A DNA stretch of 37,177 bases from contig JBPCJY010000031.1 of NCBI GenBank assembly GCA_051004815.1, forward strand, positions 1 through 37,177, in the 5' to 3' direction. Origin of the DNA: JBBQXY01 sp051004815. GTDB lineage: Bacteria > Chloroflexota > Ktedonobacteria > Ktedonobacterales > Ktedonobacteraceae. The notes beneath the pieces are model-generated. The model worked only from the letters and a program-made list of their open reading frames with translations. It made no database searches and had not been told where the DNA came from. The position numbers were made by a program, and so were the translations under genes. Shown piece by piece: positions 1-7,942 of this stretch (the first letter of the stretch is position 1; the number at the start of each line of letters is the position of its first letter).

Positions 1-61
1 GTTCGTCGAAGCCTTTGTGGATGTTGTCCAGCAACGTTACTTTGTCCATCTGTTCTTCCAT
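1..61 (-). CDS. N-terminal fragment of an unidentified protein, cut by the window edge
   Basis: Only the first 20 codons are inside the window; the gene runs off the left edge. The peptide starts MEEQMDKVTLLDNIHKGFDE. The start is supported by an AAGGAGC ribosome site a few bases upstream on the minus strand. Similar openings occur in DinB/ClbS-type four-helix proteins, but 20 residues are too few to assign a family. Confidence 0.55.
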   Translation of the reverse strand, partial: MEEQMDKVTLLDNIHKGFDE

Positions 62-102
62 GGTGCTTGCTCCTTACGATTAATAGGTCGCTGTTTTTGT
101 GG

Positions 103-181
103 CCAGGGTCTGTGAATTATTGCCAGGGCGGTCGCCAGGGTCGTCATCATCGCATCATCAGCAATAATTCACAGACCCTGG
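103..181. repeat. Perfect 21-bp inverted repeat with 37-bp loop
   Basis: Positions 103-123 (beginning CCAGGGTCTG) are exactly repeated in inverse at 161-181 (ending CAGACCCTGG). The loop holds two further CCAGGG words. It lies in the 308-bp gap between the left-edge gene and the XRE regulator. It may be a bidirectional hairpin terminator, although a clear T-run is lacking, or a small REP/MITE-like palindrome. Confidence 0.75.
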
Positions 182-289
182 TTTTTGCGGCCTTGATAGG
201 TTCATTCTACAACAAATAACGGCTATAATTCGTCCTATTTATTATTTGCTGAAAAACTGCCTGTCGTTGTTGTATCTCACTACAATGTA

Positions 290-323
290 TTGACATCACA
301 TAACAATTCTGTTAGAGTGTCAA
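290..323 (+). promoter_or_regulatory. Sigma-70-like promoter with overlapping inverted repeat, upstream of the XRE regulator
   Basis: TTGACA at 290-295, a 17-base spacer and TAGAGT at 313-318 form a good promoter about 50 bases before the gene. TTGACA is matched in inverse by TGTCAA at 318-323, so the promoter sits inside an inverted repeat that could be an autoregulatory operator. The operator role is inference. Confidence 0.45.
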
Positions 324-369
324 CTAAGACAATGCATATTCAATAAAATTCGCACGAGGAGGACCTTTC

Positions 370-663
370 ATGACTATCTCTTGCCATCTTCGTATCTTAC
401 TTGCTAAGGTGAATGTCGAACGGGCGAAGCAAGGAAAACCAGCGTTAAGCTTGCGCCGCCTCGCGAGCGAGACCGGTATTTCGCTCAGCGTGCTGGCGGC
501 ATTACATACTGGACGCAGTCAGCGACTTGACTACACTACGCTTGATCGGCTCCTCAACTACTTTAGTTGCTACCTTACGGTTAGCATGAATGATTTGCTG
601 GTCTGGGAACCGATACGCGAGGAAAAGGCGGCTGTTCCTATTTTTCAAGGGGTGCCAGCGTAA
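370..663 (+). CDS. Small XRE/Cro-type helix-turn-helix regulator
   Basis: This 97-residue protein is almost entirely a Cro/C1-type HTH of the HTH_26 kind. Residues about 25-50 (LSLRRLASETGISLSVLAALHTGRS) form the helix-turn-helix. The later segment TLDRLLNYFSCYLTVSMNDLL is the usual helix and the short L..YF....V...DLL end of these proteins. A strong AGGAGGA ribosome site lies just before the ATG. It probably acts as a DNA-binding repressor, with an unknown target. The gap to the methionine aminopeptidase gene is 30 bases, so the two may be co-transcribed. Confidence 0.85.
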   Translation: MTISCHLRILLAKVNVERAKQGKPALSLRRLASETGISLSVLAALHTGRSQRLDYTTLDRLLNYFSCYLTVSMNDLLVWEPIREEKAAVPIFQGVPA

Positions 664-693
664 TATAGATTTATCGCACCAAGGGAGAGAAAT

Positions 694-1485
694 ATGGCTG
701 TAATGCTCAAATCTCGTCAAGAGATCACACTGCTCCGTGAGGCTGGACGCATCGTTGCTGAAACGTATGAGGTACTGCGCCCACATATTGTTCCAGGCGT
801 GACCACTGCTGAACTGGACGCGCTGGCTGAGGATTTTATTCGCACTAAAGGGGCTATTCCCGTGTACAAGGGTTATGGAGCTCGCTCGGCTCAAGCTGGT
901 CAACCGGCAATACCGGCCTTTCCAGCTACGATTTGTGTTGCCGTTAATGAGGTGATTTGTCATGGCATTCCCAGTGTCAAGCAACATCTCAAGGAAGGTG
1001 ATATCATCGGTATAGACATCGGGGTGCGCTACAATGGTTGGGTGGGGGATGCTTGTGTGACCTTTCCCGTTGGGACAATAGATAGTGAGTCGCAGCGATT
1101 ATTGGATGTCGCTAAGCGTTGTACTGAGCTGGGCATTGAACAGGCCCGTGCGGGACGACATTTGGGTGATATAGGGGCTGCTATCCAGACATACGCAGAG
1201 GCGCAAGGATTTTCTTCGGTACGCGAACTGGTTGGGCACGGTGTTGGCCGCTCTGTGCATGAGCACGATCCGCAAGTCTTGCACGTTGGTCGTCCTGGCA
1301 CTGGCTTAACGCTCCGACCAGGGATGGTCTTCACGATAGAGCCAATGATTAATGCTGGCAAAGCTGACATACGCGTGCTCCCCGATAGATGGACGATTCG
1401 CACAGCAGACGGCTCCCGGTCAGCCCAGTTTGAACATACCCTCGCGGTGACTGATGGAGCACCCGAACTCTTGACTCTGCCCTAA
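694..1485 (+). CDS. map: Type I methionine aminopeptidase
   Basis: This cytosolic enzyme removes the N-terminal methionine from nascent proteins. At 263 residues it has the usual length. All expected catalytic and metal residues are visible: H90 (CHGIPS), D108 and D119 (GIDIGV...VGDACV), H182 (GHGVGRSVHE), E216 (FTIEPMI) and E247 (FEHTLAV). An Ala/Gly/Pro-rich stretch at about 62-76 precedes the conserved FPATICVAVNE segment and is somewhat longer than in typical family members. The start has an AAGGGAGAG ribosome site. The WYL regulator begins 19 bases downstream. Confidence 0.95.
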   Translation: MAVMLKSRQEITLLREAGRIVAETYEVLRPHIVPGVTTAELDALAEDFIRTKGAIPVYKGYGARSAQAGQPAIPAFPATICVAVNEVICHGIPSVKQHLKEGDIIGIDIGVRYNGWVGDACVTFPVGTIDSESQRLLDVAKRCTELGIEQARAGRHLGDIGAAIQTYAEAQGFSSVRELVGHGVGRSVHEHDPQVLHVGRPGTGLTLRPGMVFTIEPMINAGKADIRVLPDRWTIRTADGSRSAQFEHTLAVTDGAPELLTLP

Positions 1486-1504
1486 AAAAGGAAAACATGT
1501 TGCC

Positions 1505-2464
1505 ATGTACTTTCCAACGACGCGAGTTTTGACCGTGCTGGAGTTGCTGCAATCGCATCACCAATTGAGTGGGCCTGAGATTGCCGAACGCCTGGAAGTG
1601 AACACGCGCACCGTGCGCCGCTATATCATGATGCTACAAGACCTGGGCATTCCCGTGGAGGCGGGACGTGGACGCCACGGTGCTTATCGACTACGCCCTG
1701 GTTTCAAGCTACCCCCACTGATGTTCACAGAGGAAGAGGCTCTGGCACTGACGCTTGGATTGTTGGCGGCGCGTAAATTGGGGCTGGCGGTAGCGGCCCC
1801 TGCCGTTGAAGGAGCATTAGCCAAGATCGAACGCGTCCTACCAGCTACGCTGCGCGAACGGGTACAGGCAGTGCAGGAAACGCTGGTATTTGATTTTACC
1901 CCGCCAGCGATCAGGCCAAGCAGTGCGGTGGTGAGCACGCTCTGTGCGGCAGTCCAACAAGAACGGCGGGTGCAATTGTGTTATCAGGCCTGGGAGGCGG
2001 GAACAACCGAACGAGAGGTCGATCTCTATGGGTTGGTCTACCGGGCGGGTTTCTGGTACGCTGTTGGTTACTGTCACCTGCGTGAAGGGGTGAGAGTGTT
2101 TCGTCTGGACAGGGTGGTGCGTGCGGAAATGGGCGACGATACGTACGCTCGACCACGAGATTTCGATTGCCTGACCTACGTCAGCGATTCGATAGCGATG
2201 GTGCCAGCCACCTGGCTGGTGGATGTGCTATTGGAGACGACGCTTGCCGAGGCACAACACATGGTGCCGCCAGGGCTGGCAACGTTGGAACAAGCTCCTG
2301 ATGGTGTGATATTGCGGTGTTATGTCAACAACATTGATTGGGTCGCACATATGCTTGCTGGTTTGCCATTTCCGATGGTTATTCGTCAGCCGCCAGAGCT
2401 ACGCGATGCGCTGCGACGGCTGGCGCAACAAGTGGCAGCTATGGCCGAACGGAGGGAGCAATAA
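1505..2464 (+). CDS. WYL-domain transcriptional regulator with N-terminal HTH
   Basis: This 319-residue regulator has the standard DeoR/YafY-like order. A winged helix is at about 5-60 (ELLQSHHQLSGPEIAERLEV...TVRRYIMMLQDLGIPV). A linker with EEEALAL follows. The WYL domain is at about 155-205 (VQLCYQAWEAG...REVDLYGLVYRAGFWYAVGYC...VFRLDRV), with a C-terminal WCX-like part. WYL domains bind nucleic acid or small ligands and tune DNA binding. The gene directly follows map, so they are probably one transcript. Its 3' end overlaps the convergent transporter remnant by about 79 bases. Confidence 0.9.
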   Translation: MYFPTTRVLTVLELLQSHHQLSGPEIAERLEVNTRTVRRYIMMLQDLGIPVEAGRGRHGAYRLRPGFKLPPLMFTEEEALALTLGLLAARKLGLAVAAPAVEGALAKIERVLPATLRERVQAVQETLVFDFTPPAIRPSSAVVSTLCAAVQQERRVQLCYQAWEAGTTEREVDLYGLVYRAGFWYAVGYCHLREGVRVFRLDRVVRAEMGDDTYARPRDFDCLTYVSDSIAMVPATWLVDVLLETTLAEAQHMVPPGLATLEQAPDGVILRCYVNNIDWVAHMLAGLPFPMVIRQPPELRDALRRLAQQVAAMAERREQ

Positions 2465-2901
2465 TCGTTTTCTGTAGCTGGTTGACGCTTATGCACTTTG
2501 AAAGATGAGAGGCGAATGCCGCCGACAATCATGCCTAGCAGAATGAAGATACAGCCAATCCAGGCAAACAGGCTGAGCGTCGTATATTGCAAGTCAGTGG
2601 TTTGCAAAGCATAACCAGCAAAGAGGAATATACCAATCAGCCAGCCAGCAAATATTTCAGCACGAGTAATATGCAGCAAGCGTTTACGAAAGATGATGGC
2701 CAGTACCAGCGTGCCAACAGAGCAGCTGAAAGCCAGGAAGGTAAATGGCCCACTGATCTTGACAGTATCTTTGACGATCAGGAAAGTACCACCCCAGATC
2801 ATCGTCACCAGTACTAACAGCAAGATGTTGCGCGGAGCGGGTTTATTTGCCGTTTCCTGCGCTCTTGCCTGTATGTCTGTTTTGACTTCTATGTCTGTCA
2901 T
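2386..2901 (-). pseudogene. Internally deleted EamA/DMT-family transporter
   Basis: The N-terminal 108 residues look like the start of a ten-helix EamA transporter: TM1 with TMIWGGTFLIVKDTV, TM2 with FTFLAFSCSVGTL, TM3 with GYALQTTDLQYTT. The next residues, LSLFAWIGCIFILLGMIVGGI, match the last helix of such proteins. Normal members have about 300 residues, so roughly the middle 60 per cent is missing, with the junction near 2578. The reading frame survives the deletion. It then continues past the expected end (KRQPATENDY) into the antisense of the WYL gene, which suggests the original stop is lost. This is most likely a decayed gene. A four-helix product cannot be excluded. Confidence 0.7.
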
Positions 2902-2968
2902 GCTGATGAGACCTTCCTGAGAGTTTACGCTGCCTTTACGCTCTTAAGATTATACGCTATCTTGTTGC

Positions 2969-3109
2969 TTACCGCGCCTCCTGGCTGCCAACCCAAGCGT
3001 CTTTATACTCCTGGCGGTTCGTCCTGCTGCGGCTGTCAATGCCCCATTTCCAGGCGACGATATCCAGTACGACGATTAGCAGGAATAAAATGAACAGTAT
3101 CTGCATCAT
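2969..3109 (-). CDS. Small single-pass membrane protein (46 residues)
   Basis: A short ORF with the start MMQILFILFLLIVVLDIVAW and the end YKDAWVGSQEAR. Residues 2-20 form one hydrophobic helix, followed by a charged cytosolic-type tail rich in R, K, D and E. A GAGAGGAG ribosome site lies just before the double ATG. It sits between the truncated transporter and the divergent CGNR regulator, and may be the first gene of the transporter transcript. I do not recognise a family. Support comes from the ribosome site, the clean TM segment and the location. Confidence 0.6.
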   Translation of the reverse strand: MMQILFILFLLIVVLDIVAWKWGIDSRSRTNRQEYKDAWVGSQEAR

Positions 3110-3126
3110 ATTCTCCTCTCAAAGGG

Positions 3127-3178
3127 TTTTAATTTAACCATTAAAATTACTTTCGATGGTTATAGTATACCATCGAAA
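3127..3178. promoter_or_regulatory. Operator-like inverted repeats in a divergent promoter region
   Basis: TTTCGATGG (3151-3159) is exactly inverted as CCATCGAAA (3170-3178) with a 10-base AT-rich centre. A second pair, TTTTAAT (3127-3133) and ATTAAAA (3140-3146), lies beside it. They lie between the small membrane ORF on the minus strand and the CGNR regulator on the plus strand. This is the expected place for an operator bound by the adjacent regulator; that role is inference. Confidence 0.55.
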
Positions 3179-3245
3179 ATATAACCTGTCAATAGCACTT
3201 TACAAGTTAGTTTAAAATATGCTACACTAAATACGGAGGATTACT

Positions 3246-3869
3246 ATGGCTAAGCATATGGAAGTGCAAGCAGCAACGTTTGATTTTACAGGAAATTATC
3301 TCTGCCTTGACTTTTCTAATACATTACATGATCGTTCCACTACGCCACGCGAATCGCTGAACAGCTACGATGATTTCGTGCAATGGGGGCAGGAGGCGGG
3401 CATACTTGCTGAGAACGAGGCAACGCGGCTGCGTGCAGAGGCAACACGCCATCCTAATGAGGCGGAGTCAGTACGTCAACAGGCTATTACGTTACGTGAG
3501 GTGATGTATCGTATCTTTTACGCACGGCTACAGAATGTTTCCGCGGAGGAAAGTGATCTCGCAACGCTCAATGCGATGCTGGCCCGTGCGATGACAAAGG
3601 CTAGCATTCACAGCACTGGGGATGGTTTCGCGTGGGATTGGAGCAGTGAGGATGGAGAACTTGAGCGTATATATTGGCCGATAGTGCGTTCGGCGGCGGA
3701 ACTGCTCACCGCGGAGGAATTGGAGTCGGTGCGGATGTGCGCCGCGGAGGATTGTGGCTGGCTCTTCCTGGACACCAGCAAAAATCATACGCGTCGCTGG
3801 TGCGATATGAAAAGCTGCGGCAATCGTGCGAAGGCGAGGAAGCATTATAAGAAGGCACAAGAAGTGTAG
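3246..3869 (+). CDS. CGNR zinc-finger / ABATE-domain regulator
   Basis: This 207-residue protein has the two-part layout of the family. The N-terminal ABATE stress-binding domain opens with FDFTGNYLCLDFSNTLHDR. The C-terminal CGNR zinc finger shows CAAEDCGWLFLDTS, then RRWCDMKSCGNRAKARKHY. Four cysteines and the CGNR signature are intact. These proteins are presumed transcriptional regulators. The start follows a strong GGAGG. It is divergent from the small membrane ORF and the deleted EamA transporter, with an inverted repeat between them, so it may have controlled that transporter. The stop is 7 bases from the stop of the convergent methyltransferase. Confidence 0.9.
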   Translation: MAKHMEVQAATFDFTGNYLCLDFSNTLHDRSTTPRESLNSYDDFVQWGQEAGILAENEATRLRAEATRHPNEAESVRQQAITLREVMYRIFYARLQNVSAEESDLATLNAMLARAMTKASIHSTGDGFAWDWSSEDGELERIYWPIVRSAAELLTAEELESVRMCAAEDCGWLFLDTSKNHTRRWCDMKSCGNRAKARKHYKKAQEV

Positions 3870-3876
3870 TTTTCCT

Positions 3877-5544
3877 TTACTTCCTCGAGGAGCTATCGGG
3901 CTTTCTGTTAATGCGTCTATCGCGCAGCTTTTGCCATATATTACGCAACATGCATATTTCTTTGTCGCTCAACCCCAGCCCTTTTCTTAATAACACGTCA
4001 TCTGTGATAGCAAGAACCGCATGAATATCACCTTCTCGTAACAACTGATCTAGTTCGTGGAGGTCAAGAGTATCCGCTCCAGCAAGAGGTAAGGGCAACA
4101 TTTCCGCTTCGTTTGGCTCCAATTCGAGCACACCACCGCCATAGCTGCGGCCCATCACTTCGGTAAAGGCAAAGGTAAGAGAATTTAAGAACGCGGCAGT
4201 TACCGTTTTAGCGGGAGTGCCGTTGCGCAGCTTTACACGGTGTATAGTATCCGTGCAAGTAGCATCGGCATCATTCAGAATAATTTTTGGATAATGATGT
4301 ACCTGTCGCAACATAAATGCCTGGGGAACCCATACCGATGGCAAAACATACCACCGGTTACGTATTCTACATTTATAGCCTTTATTTAGCCCTTTTTCCT
4401 CACCAGAGGTAACATATTCCTTGAGTGCATCTGGCAAACAGTAAAAAGGAACATCCGGTGCCTGCAAGAGAAAGGCTGGTGATTGTCGTTCTACATTATC
4501 CATCCAATCCGCCTCAGAGAAGCGAATTCCTGGCAGATGGGCAGAACGACCAACGATACGCTGAGTATATGGTCTCAGTGCGTGCTTCTCAACTTGTTGT
4601 TCGCTTAATACAAAAAATTCATTCAGTCCCGTCACAATACCGACATCAACATCGATTACATCACGGGCGATGGGGAGGTCCGCACGAGCCTTTAACTTAC
4701 GGAGTAATTGAAGCTCTTCTTCGTTCAGAAAATACATCGTCCATTTCTCGGTTGAGTGATCCATTTCTTTCAGGTGTTCATGAAGGAAAGCAGTATGTTT
4801 ATAAGAAATAAGCTCATCAGTGCCATCAAGCTCAATGGTACGAATACCTGTGTGTTCGCTGCCATTACGTTCACCCAGGAGCAGCACAATTTCTTGTTGG
4901 ATACCTTCAAACACGAGTTTTTTGAAGGTAATCAGTGTAAGGTAGCTGTAGTGGCGACTGAGGAAAGAGCGTAGTTCTGCCGCGTAATTCACCTGTAACA
5001 ATTCAGCAGGAATAACCATTGCCAATCGCCCTGTCTTGCTCAGCAGTAATGTGGCCGCTACAAGGAAAGGGACCCAGGCGTTTGTCAAGCGATTTGGCCG
5101 TAGTCCAGCGCGTTGCATAAGATAGAAGGCTATCCCACGATGATGCTCAGGGAAGTTTTGGTAGCGAATAAAAGGAGGATTGCCAATAATTGCATCGAAA
5201 AGGCGATTCTCAAAGAGGTTTTTTTGACAATAGGCAAAGAAATCCCCTACATGTATTTGTACTGGGGAATATGTACCGCTCAACGTCTGGAGACGTTCAG
5301 TAGCCTTCTGCGCTTCTTGTGGGTCAAGTTCGATTCCTTGCACAAGATCTGACAAAGTTGTTTGCTCTGCTCCACGGTTGATCAGAGTTTTAGCAGCCGC
5401 TTCGAGCAGCATACCATCCCCGCAGCTTGGCTCCAAAACATGTGTATCAGGTGATTGAATCGCCCATTGAGCAAGAAAGTCAGCAATTGGTTTTGGTGTG
5501 TAATATCCCCCACGAATTTTCTGGTACGTCGCTACAGGTTTCAT
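3877..5544 (-). CDS. TaqI/Eco57I-type N6-adenine DNA methyltransferase, apparently orphan
   Basis: This 555-residue class I SAM-dependent methyltransferase has the gamma-type amino-methylase layout. The GYYTPKPIADFL opening is followed by the SAM motif LEPSCGDG (37-44), an acidic strand end GIELDP (70-74) and the catalytic NPPF (122-125). A long C-terminal target-recognition part contains GLNEFFVL and the YCLPDALKEYV and SYGGGVLELEPNEAEMLPLP segments typical of TaqI-like specificity domains. It should methylate adenine in a specific DNA site. No restriction gene adjoins it: convergent CGNR lies on one side and a 580-bp repeat-bearing gap on the other. It may be a solitary regulatory or protective methylase, or the survivor of a lost restriction-modification pair. 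Confidence 0.88.
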   Translation of the reverse strand: MKPVATYQKIRGGYYTPKPIADFLAQWAIQSPDTHVLEPSCGDGMLLEAAAKTLINRGAEQTTLSDLVQGIELDPQEAQKATERLQTLSGTYSPVQIHVGDFFAYCQKNLFENRLFDAIIGNPPFIRYQNFPEHHRGIAFYLMQRAGLRPNRLTNAWVPFLVAATLLLSKTGRLAMVIPAELLQVNYAAELRSFLSRHYSYLTLITFKKLVFEGIQQEIVLLLGERNGSEHTGIRTIELDGTDELISYKHTAFLHEHLKEMDHSTEKWTMYFLNEEELQLLRKLKARADLPIARDVIDVDVGIVTGLNEFFVLSEQQVEKHALRPYTQRIVGRSAHLPGIRFSEADWMDNVERQSPAFLLQAPDVPFYCLPDALKEYVTSGEEKGLNKGYKCRIRNRWYVLPSVWVPQAFMLRQVHHYPKIILNDADATCTDTIHRVKLRNGTPAKTVTAAFLNSLTFAFTEVMGRSYGGGVLELEPNEAEMLPLPLAGADTLDLHELDQLLREGDIHAVLAITDDVLLRKGLGLSDKEICMLRNIWQKLRDRRINRKPDSSSRK

Positions 5545-5755
5545 GAAATAGCTCCTTGAATGATCATTGGGTTTATATGATCTTTGAGAACTATTTCTTA
5601 GTCCGTCATATGTATGCGGTAATTATTCAAGGTATATGAATGCATGGAGGCGAACAAGCGTCAGAAAGGTGTGGATGCACGGTAAACTAGCCCCATAGGC
5701 ATTCACTTCAAACCGAGCAGGCGGTTTAGTCCTCTACAGGGCGATCGCAAGGGAT

Positions 5756-5903
5756 CTTGCACAGGGAGTTTTTTTGCCGCGCCCAATTCCAGAACCTGTC
5801 ATTCTGAGCGCAGCGAAGAATCTCCGTGGCACGAGAGATTCTTCGCTGCGCTCAGAATGACAAGGCGAGGACCTGGGCGTGGCAAAAAAACTCCCCGTGT
5901 AAG
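5756..5903. repeat. Nested palindromic element, copy 1
   Basis: The inner arms are perfect 27-mers at 5798-5824 (starting GTCATTCTGAGCG) and 5835-5861, with a 10-base centre. Imperfect outer arms at 5756-5784 and 5875-5903 share the core GGAGTTTTTTTGCC and its inverse. The inner palindrome recurs at 31252-31320. It could be a REP- or MITE-like element able to form a long cruciform or RNA hairpin. Confidence 0.85.
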
Positions 5904-5981
5904 CCGCAAGGGATCGCCCCTACTATACACGAGGCGGCTCTGCGAGCCGTTTTCCGTGGGGAAAGGCAACCGGATATAGTA

Positions 5982-6074
5982 GGGGCGCACCCTTGCGGTC
6001 GCCCTGGTGGGGAGCTGAACGACTAGCCGCCCCTTAGCTTGATGCCATGGGGCGCACCCTTGCGGTCGCCCTGG
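5982..6074. repeat. Two direct copies of a 26-bp repeat
   Basis: The sequence starting GGGGCGCACCCTTGCGG occurs at 5982-6007 and exactly again at 6049-6074. A related form (GGTCGCACCCTTGCGACC) is at about 23412-23429, and a decayed one near 24768. This looks like a dispersed intergenic repeat family of the genome. Confidence 0.75.
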
Positions 6075-6123
6075 CAAGCATACTGCATGGCTTCAGTTGG
6101 CAATTAAGATTGCATCATTACAA

Positions 6124-7335
6124 TTACCCCAACATTTCAGCCAACTCACGTAAGAATAGTTCGGCGTCCGTCACTAATCCGGCGGCCTGGAAGCTGCCTC
6201 TATCGGCGAGTTTGGTGACGACGGAGGGGTTGATATCGACGACGACGGTGCGAACGCTGGAGGGGAGCAGGTTGCCGGTGGCGATGGCGTGTAACATGGA
6301 GGCCACGATGATGGCCATTTCGACGCCAGGCACTTCTTTGCGCATGGCACTCTGGGCCGCTTGCATATCGTTGATGACGCTGGGCATAGGGCCATCGTCG
6401 CGGATGGAGCCAGCCAGCACCATGGGAACATTGTGTTTCATGGCCTCGTAGGTGATACCTTCACGTAGCAAGCCGATTTCCACGGCCTTCTCCAGTGAAC
6501 CGATGGCGCGAACGGCGTTGATGGCGCGAAGGTGATTGCGGTGTCCACCCTCGACCTGTTCGCCAGTGCGCAGATTAACGCCCAGCGATGTGCCGAAGAG
6601 GGCGGATTCGACATCGTGGGTCACAATGGCGTTTCCACCAAAGATGACCTGTACGTAGCCACGGCGAATCAGGTCCGCGATATAGCGACCGGCTCCGGTA
6701 TGGATCACGGCGGGGCCGAGCACGAAAAGGATTTTCCCGTTATGGGCGCGAATCTCCTTCATTTGCCGCGCAATGGCGTGAATAGCCAGCACTTTGACCT
6801 TCTCCGAGGAAACATCGCTCTGCATAAAGGCGAATGTCTCGCGCTCACGCGCACGCTCGAATGGCTGCACACGAATACCGCCATGGCCGATGACGACCTC
6901 ATCATCAATTTGCACTTCGTGCATGGGCCGCACAAATGCGCGACCGTGGACGCGGTCGATGACGATGGCGACATCCATCTCGATCTCCTCGACATCAACC
7001 CATTGTCCATGCAGACGCACCTGGGTGGGCAGGTTGGTCGTAGAGTAGAATTTATCGGGCAAGACACCGTTCTGTTCGACAGCAACTGTCTGCGCGTCGG
7101 CTCCTTGCAGCAAGACGGCACCTAATTGCTGCAACTCGGAGATAATGAGTTCCAGGGTTTCATCGTTGGGGGCCTCGACTTTGAGTCGCGCATAGCTGGT
7201 CTCGGTTTTGTTGACGCCGACGCGCATCTCTTCCACGGCAAAGTTGCCGCCGCGATCCATGATAATGTCCCAGGCCTTTGGCAATGACCAGGAGTCAATG
7301 ATGTGTCCACTGAGTTCGATCATTTCGCTTGGCAT
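6124..7335 (-). CDS. TIGR00300-family (LOR/SDH-domain) protein, ornithine cyclodeaminase-like
   Basis: This 403-residue protein carries the N-terminal LOR/SDH domain (IELSGHIIDSWSLPKAWDIIMDRGGNFAVEEMRVG) followed by a Rossmann-like C-terminal part (ILFVLGPAVIHTGAGRYIADLIRRGYVQVIFGGNAIVTHDVE). The same C-terminal module is found in cyanobacterial arginine-degrading enzymes, where it converts ornithine to proline, so a role in ornithine or arginine breakdown is likely but not proven here. I chose the ATG at 7335 because AAGGA lies about 8 bases upstream and MPSEMIELSG matches the family start. An ATG at 7371 is also open. The gene lies 43 bases after the nuclease-domain gene and may share its transcript. 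Confidence 0.85.
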   Translation of the reverse strand: MPSEMIELSGHIIDSWSLPKAWDIIMDRGGNFAVEEMRVGVNKTETSYARLKVEAPNDETLELIISELQQLGAVLLQGADAQTVAVEQNGVLPDKFYSTTNLPTQVRLHGQWVDVEEIEMDVAIVIDRVHGRAFVRPMHEVQIDDEVVIGHGGIRVQPFERARERETFAFMQSDVSSEKVKVLAIHAIARQMKEIRAHNGKILFVLGPAVIHTGAGRYIADLIRRGYVQVIFGGNAIVTHDVESALFGTSLGVNLRTGEQVEGGHRNHLRAINAVRAIGSLEKAVEIGLLREGITYEAMKHNVPMVLAGSIRDDGPMPSVINDMQAAQSAMRKEVPGVEMAIIVASMLHAIATGNLLPSSVRTVVVDINPSVVTKLADRGSFQAAGLVTDAELFLRELAEMLG

Positions 7336-7378
7336 TTCGTTCTTCCTTCTTCGCGCCACCTGCGGTGGCACACATGAA

Positions 7379-7942
7379 TTATTTGTTGCGACCTACAGGA
7401 CAAATGGGTTGGAATGTGCAGGCGCGGCACTTGTTGACGCGCTGCTTTGTCAGAGGTGGTGGTTGCTGCTGGCTGCATCGCTCCATCTCGGTCAGCAATT
7501 TGATCACTTTTCTGCGCAGGGCGGGCGTGTATTCGACGGTAAATTCACAATCGGCGTAACGAAGTATCCCATGCGTCGGTGGCTGCTCAAAATAGTCTTC
7601 CAGGATCAGGCAATAGGCTCCCACCTGTATAGTATGGTTGCTATAGGGTGCGGTCACGTCGTGGACGCCAAGTTTCAGTTCAATGGGTACTGGGCGACCA
7701 TCGGGAAGTTGCACGACATAATCGGGCTTGCCCATCAGCGCGAAGGTGCTAGACGATAAGGGTTCGCCTTCGCCATCGGCATCTTCATAGACCAGGTCTC
7801 CATCGGGCAGACCGAGGGCGCGTCGTCGCTGCGTGATAAGGCGGCGTCGCTGGTAACGGCGTTCGTTTAGTAACAGGATGCCCAGCACAAGCGCGATCAG
7901 CAAAAGGACAAGCCCAATGGGTAAGAGTATATTACTTTGCAT
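7379..7942 (-). CDS. Membrane-anchored Cas4-like nuclease half: PD-(D/E)XK motifs and three cysteines
   Basis: This 187-residue protein has one N-terminal TM helix (about 5-25, LLPIGLVLLLIALVLGILLL), then a basic stretch (NERRYQRRRLITQRRR) that should stay in the cytosol. The nuclease motifs follow: GKPDYVV (motif II Asp), PIELKLG (E-x-K), QVGAYCLILED (motif with Q and Y), and the cysteine trio in KCRACTFQPICPVG. These are the C-terminal two thirds of a Cas4/RecB-type 4Fe-4S exonuclease. The N-terminal Cys and motif I His are absent here but are present in the gene just upstream. A GAGGA ribosome site 10 bases after the upstream stop supports a separate cistron. There is no CRISPR array or other cas gene in the window. 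Confidence 0.8.
   Translation of the reverse strand: MQSNILLPIGLVLLLIALVLGILLLNERRYQRRRLITQRRRALGLPDGDLVYEDADGEGEPLSSSTFALMGKPDYVVQLPDGRPVPIELKLGVHDVTAPYSNHTIQVGAYCLILEDYFEQPPTHGILRYADCEFTVEYTPALRRKVIKLLTEMERCSQQQPPPLTKQRVNKCRACTFQPICPVGRNK

Larger units (their letters stand above)
5545..6123. other. 579-bp gene-free gap filled by palindromic and direct repeats
   Basis: No credible gene is seen here. The minus-strand methyltransferase promoter should be near 5545-5640. The rest contains the nested palindrome at 5756-5903 and two copies of a 26-base repeat at 5982-6007 and 6049-6074. Open frames across it are by-products of the repeats. Confidence 0.7.

Noticed and set aside
502..987. A 161-codon minus-strand frame across the XRE and map genes
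   Set aside because: It overlaps two well-supported genes on the other strand and shows no recognisable domain.
6532..7125. A 197-codon plus-strand frame inside the TIGR00300 gene
   Set aside because: It is antisense to a conserved enzyme gene and has no ribosome site or domain.
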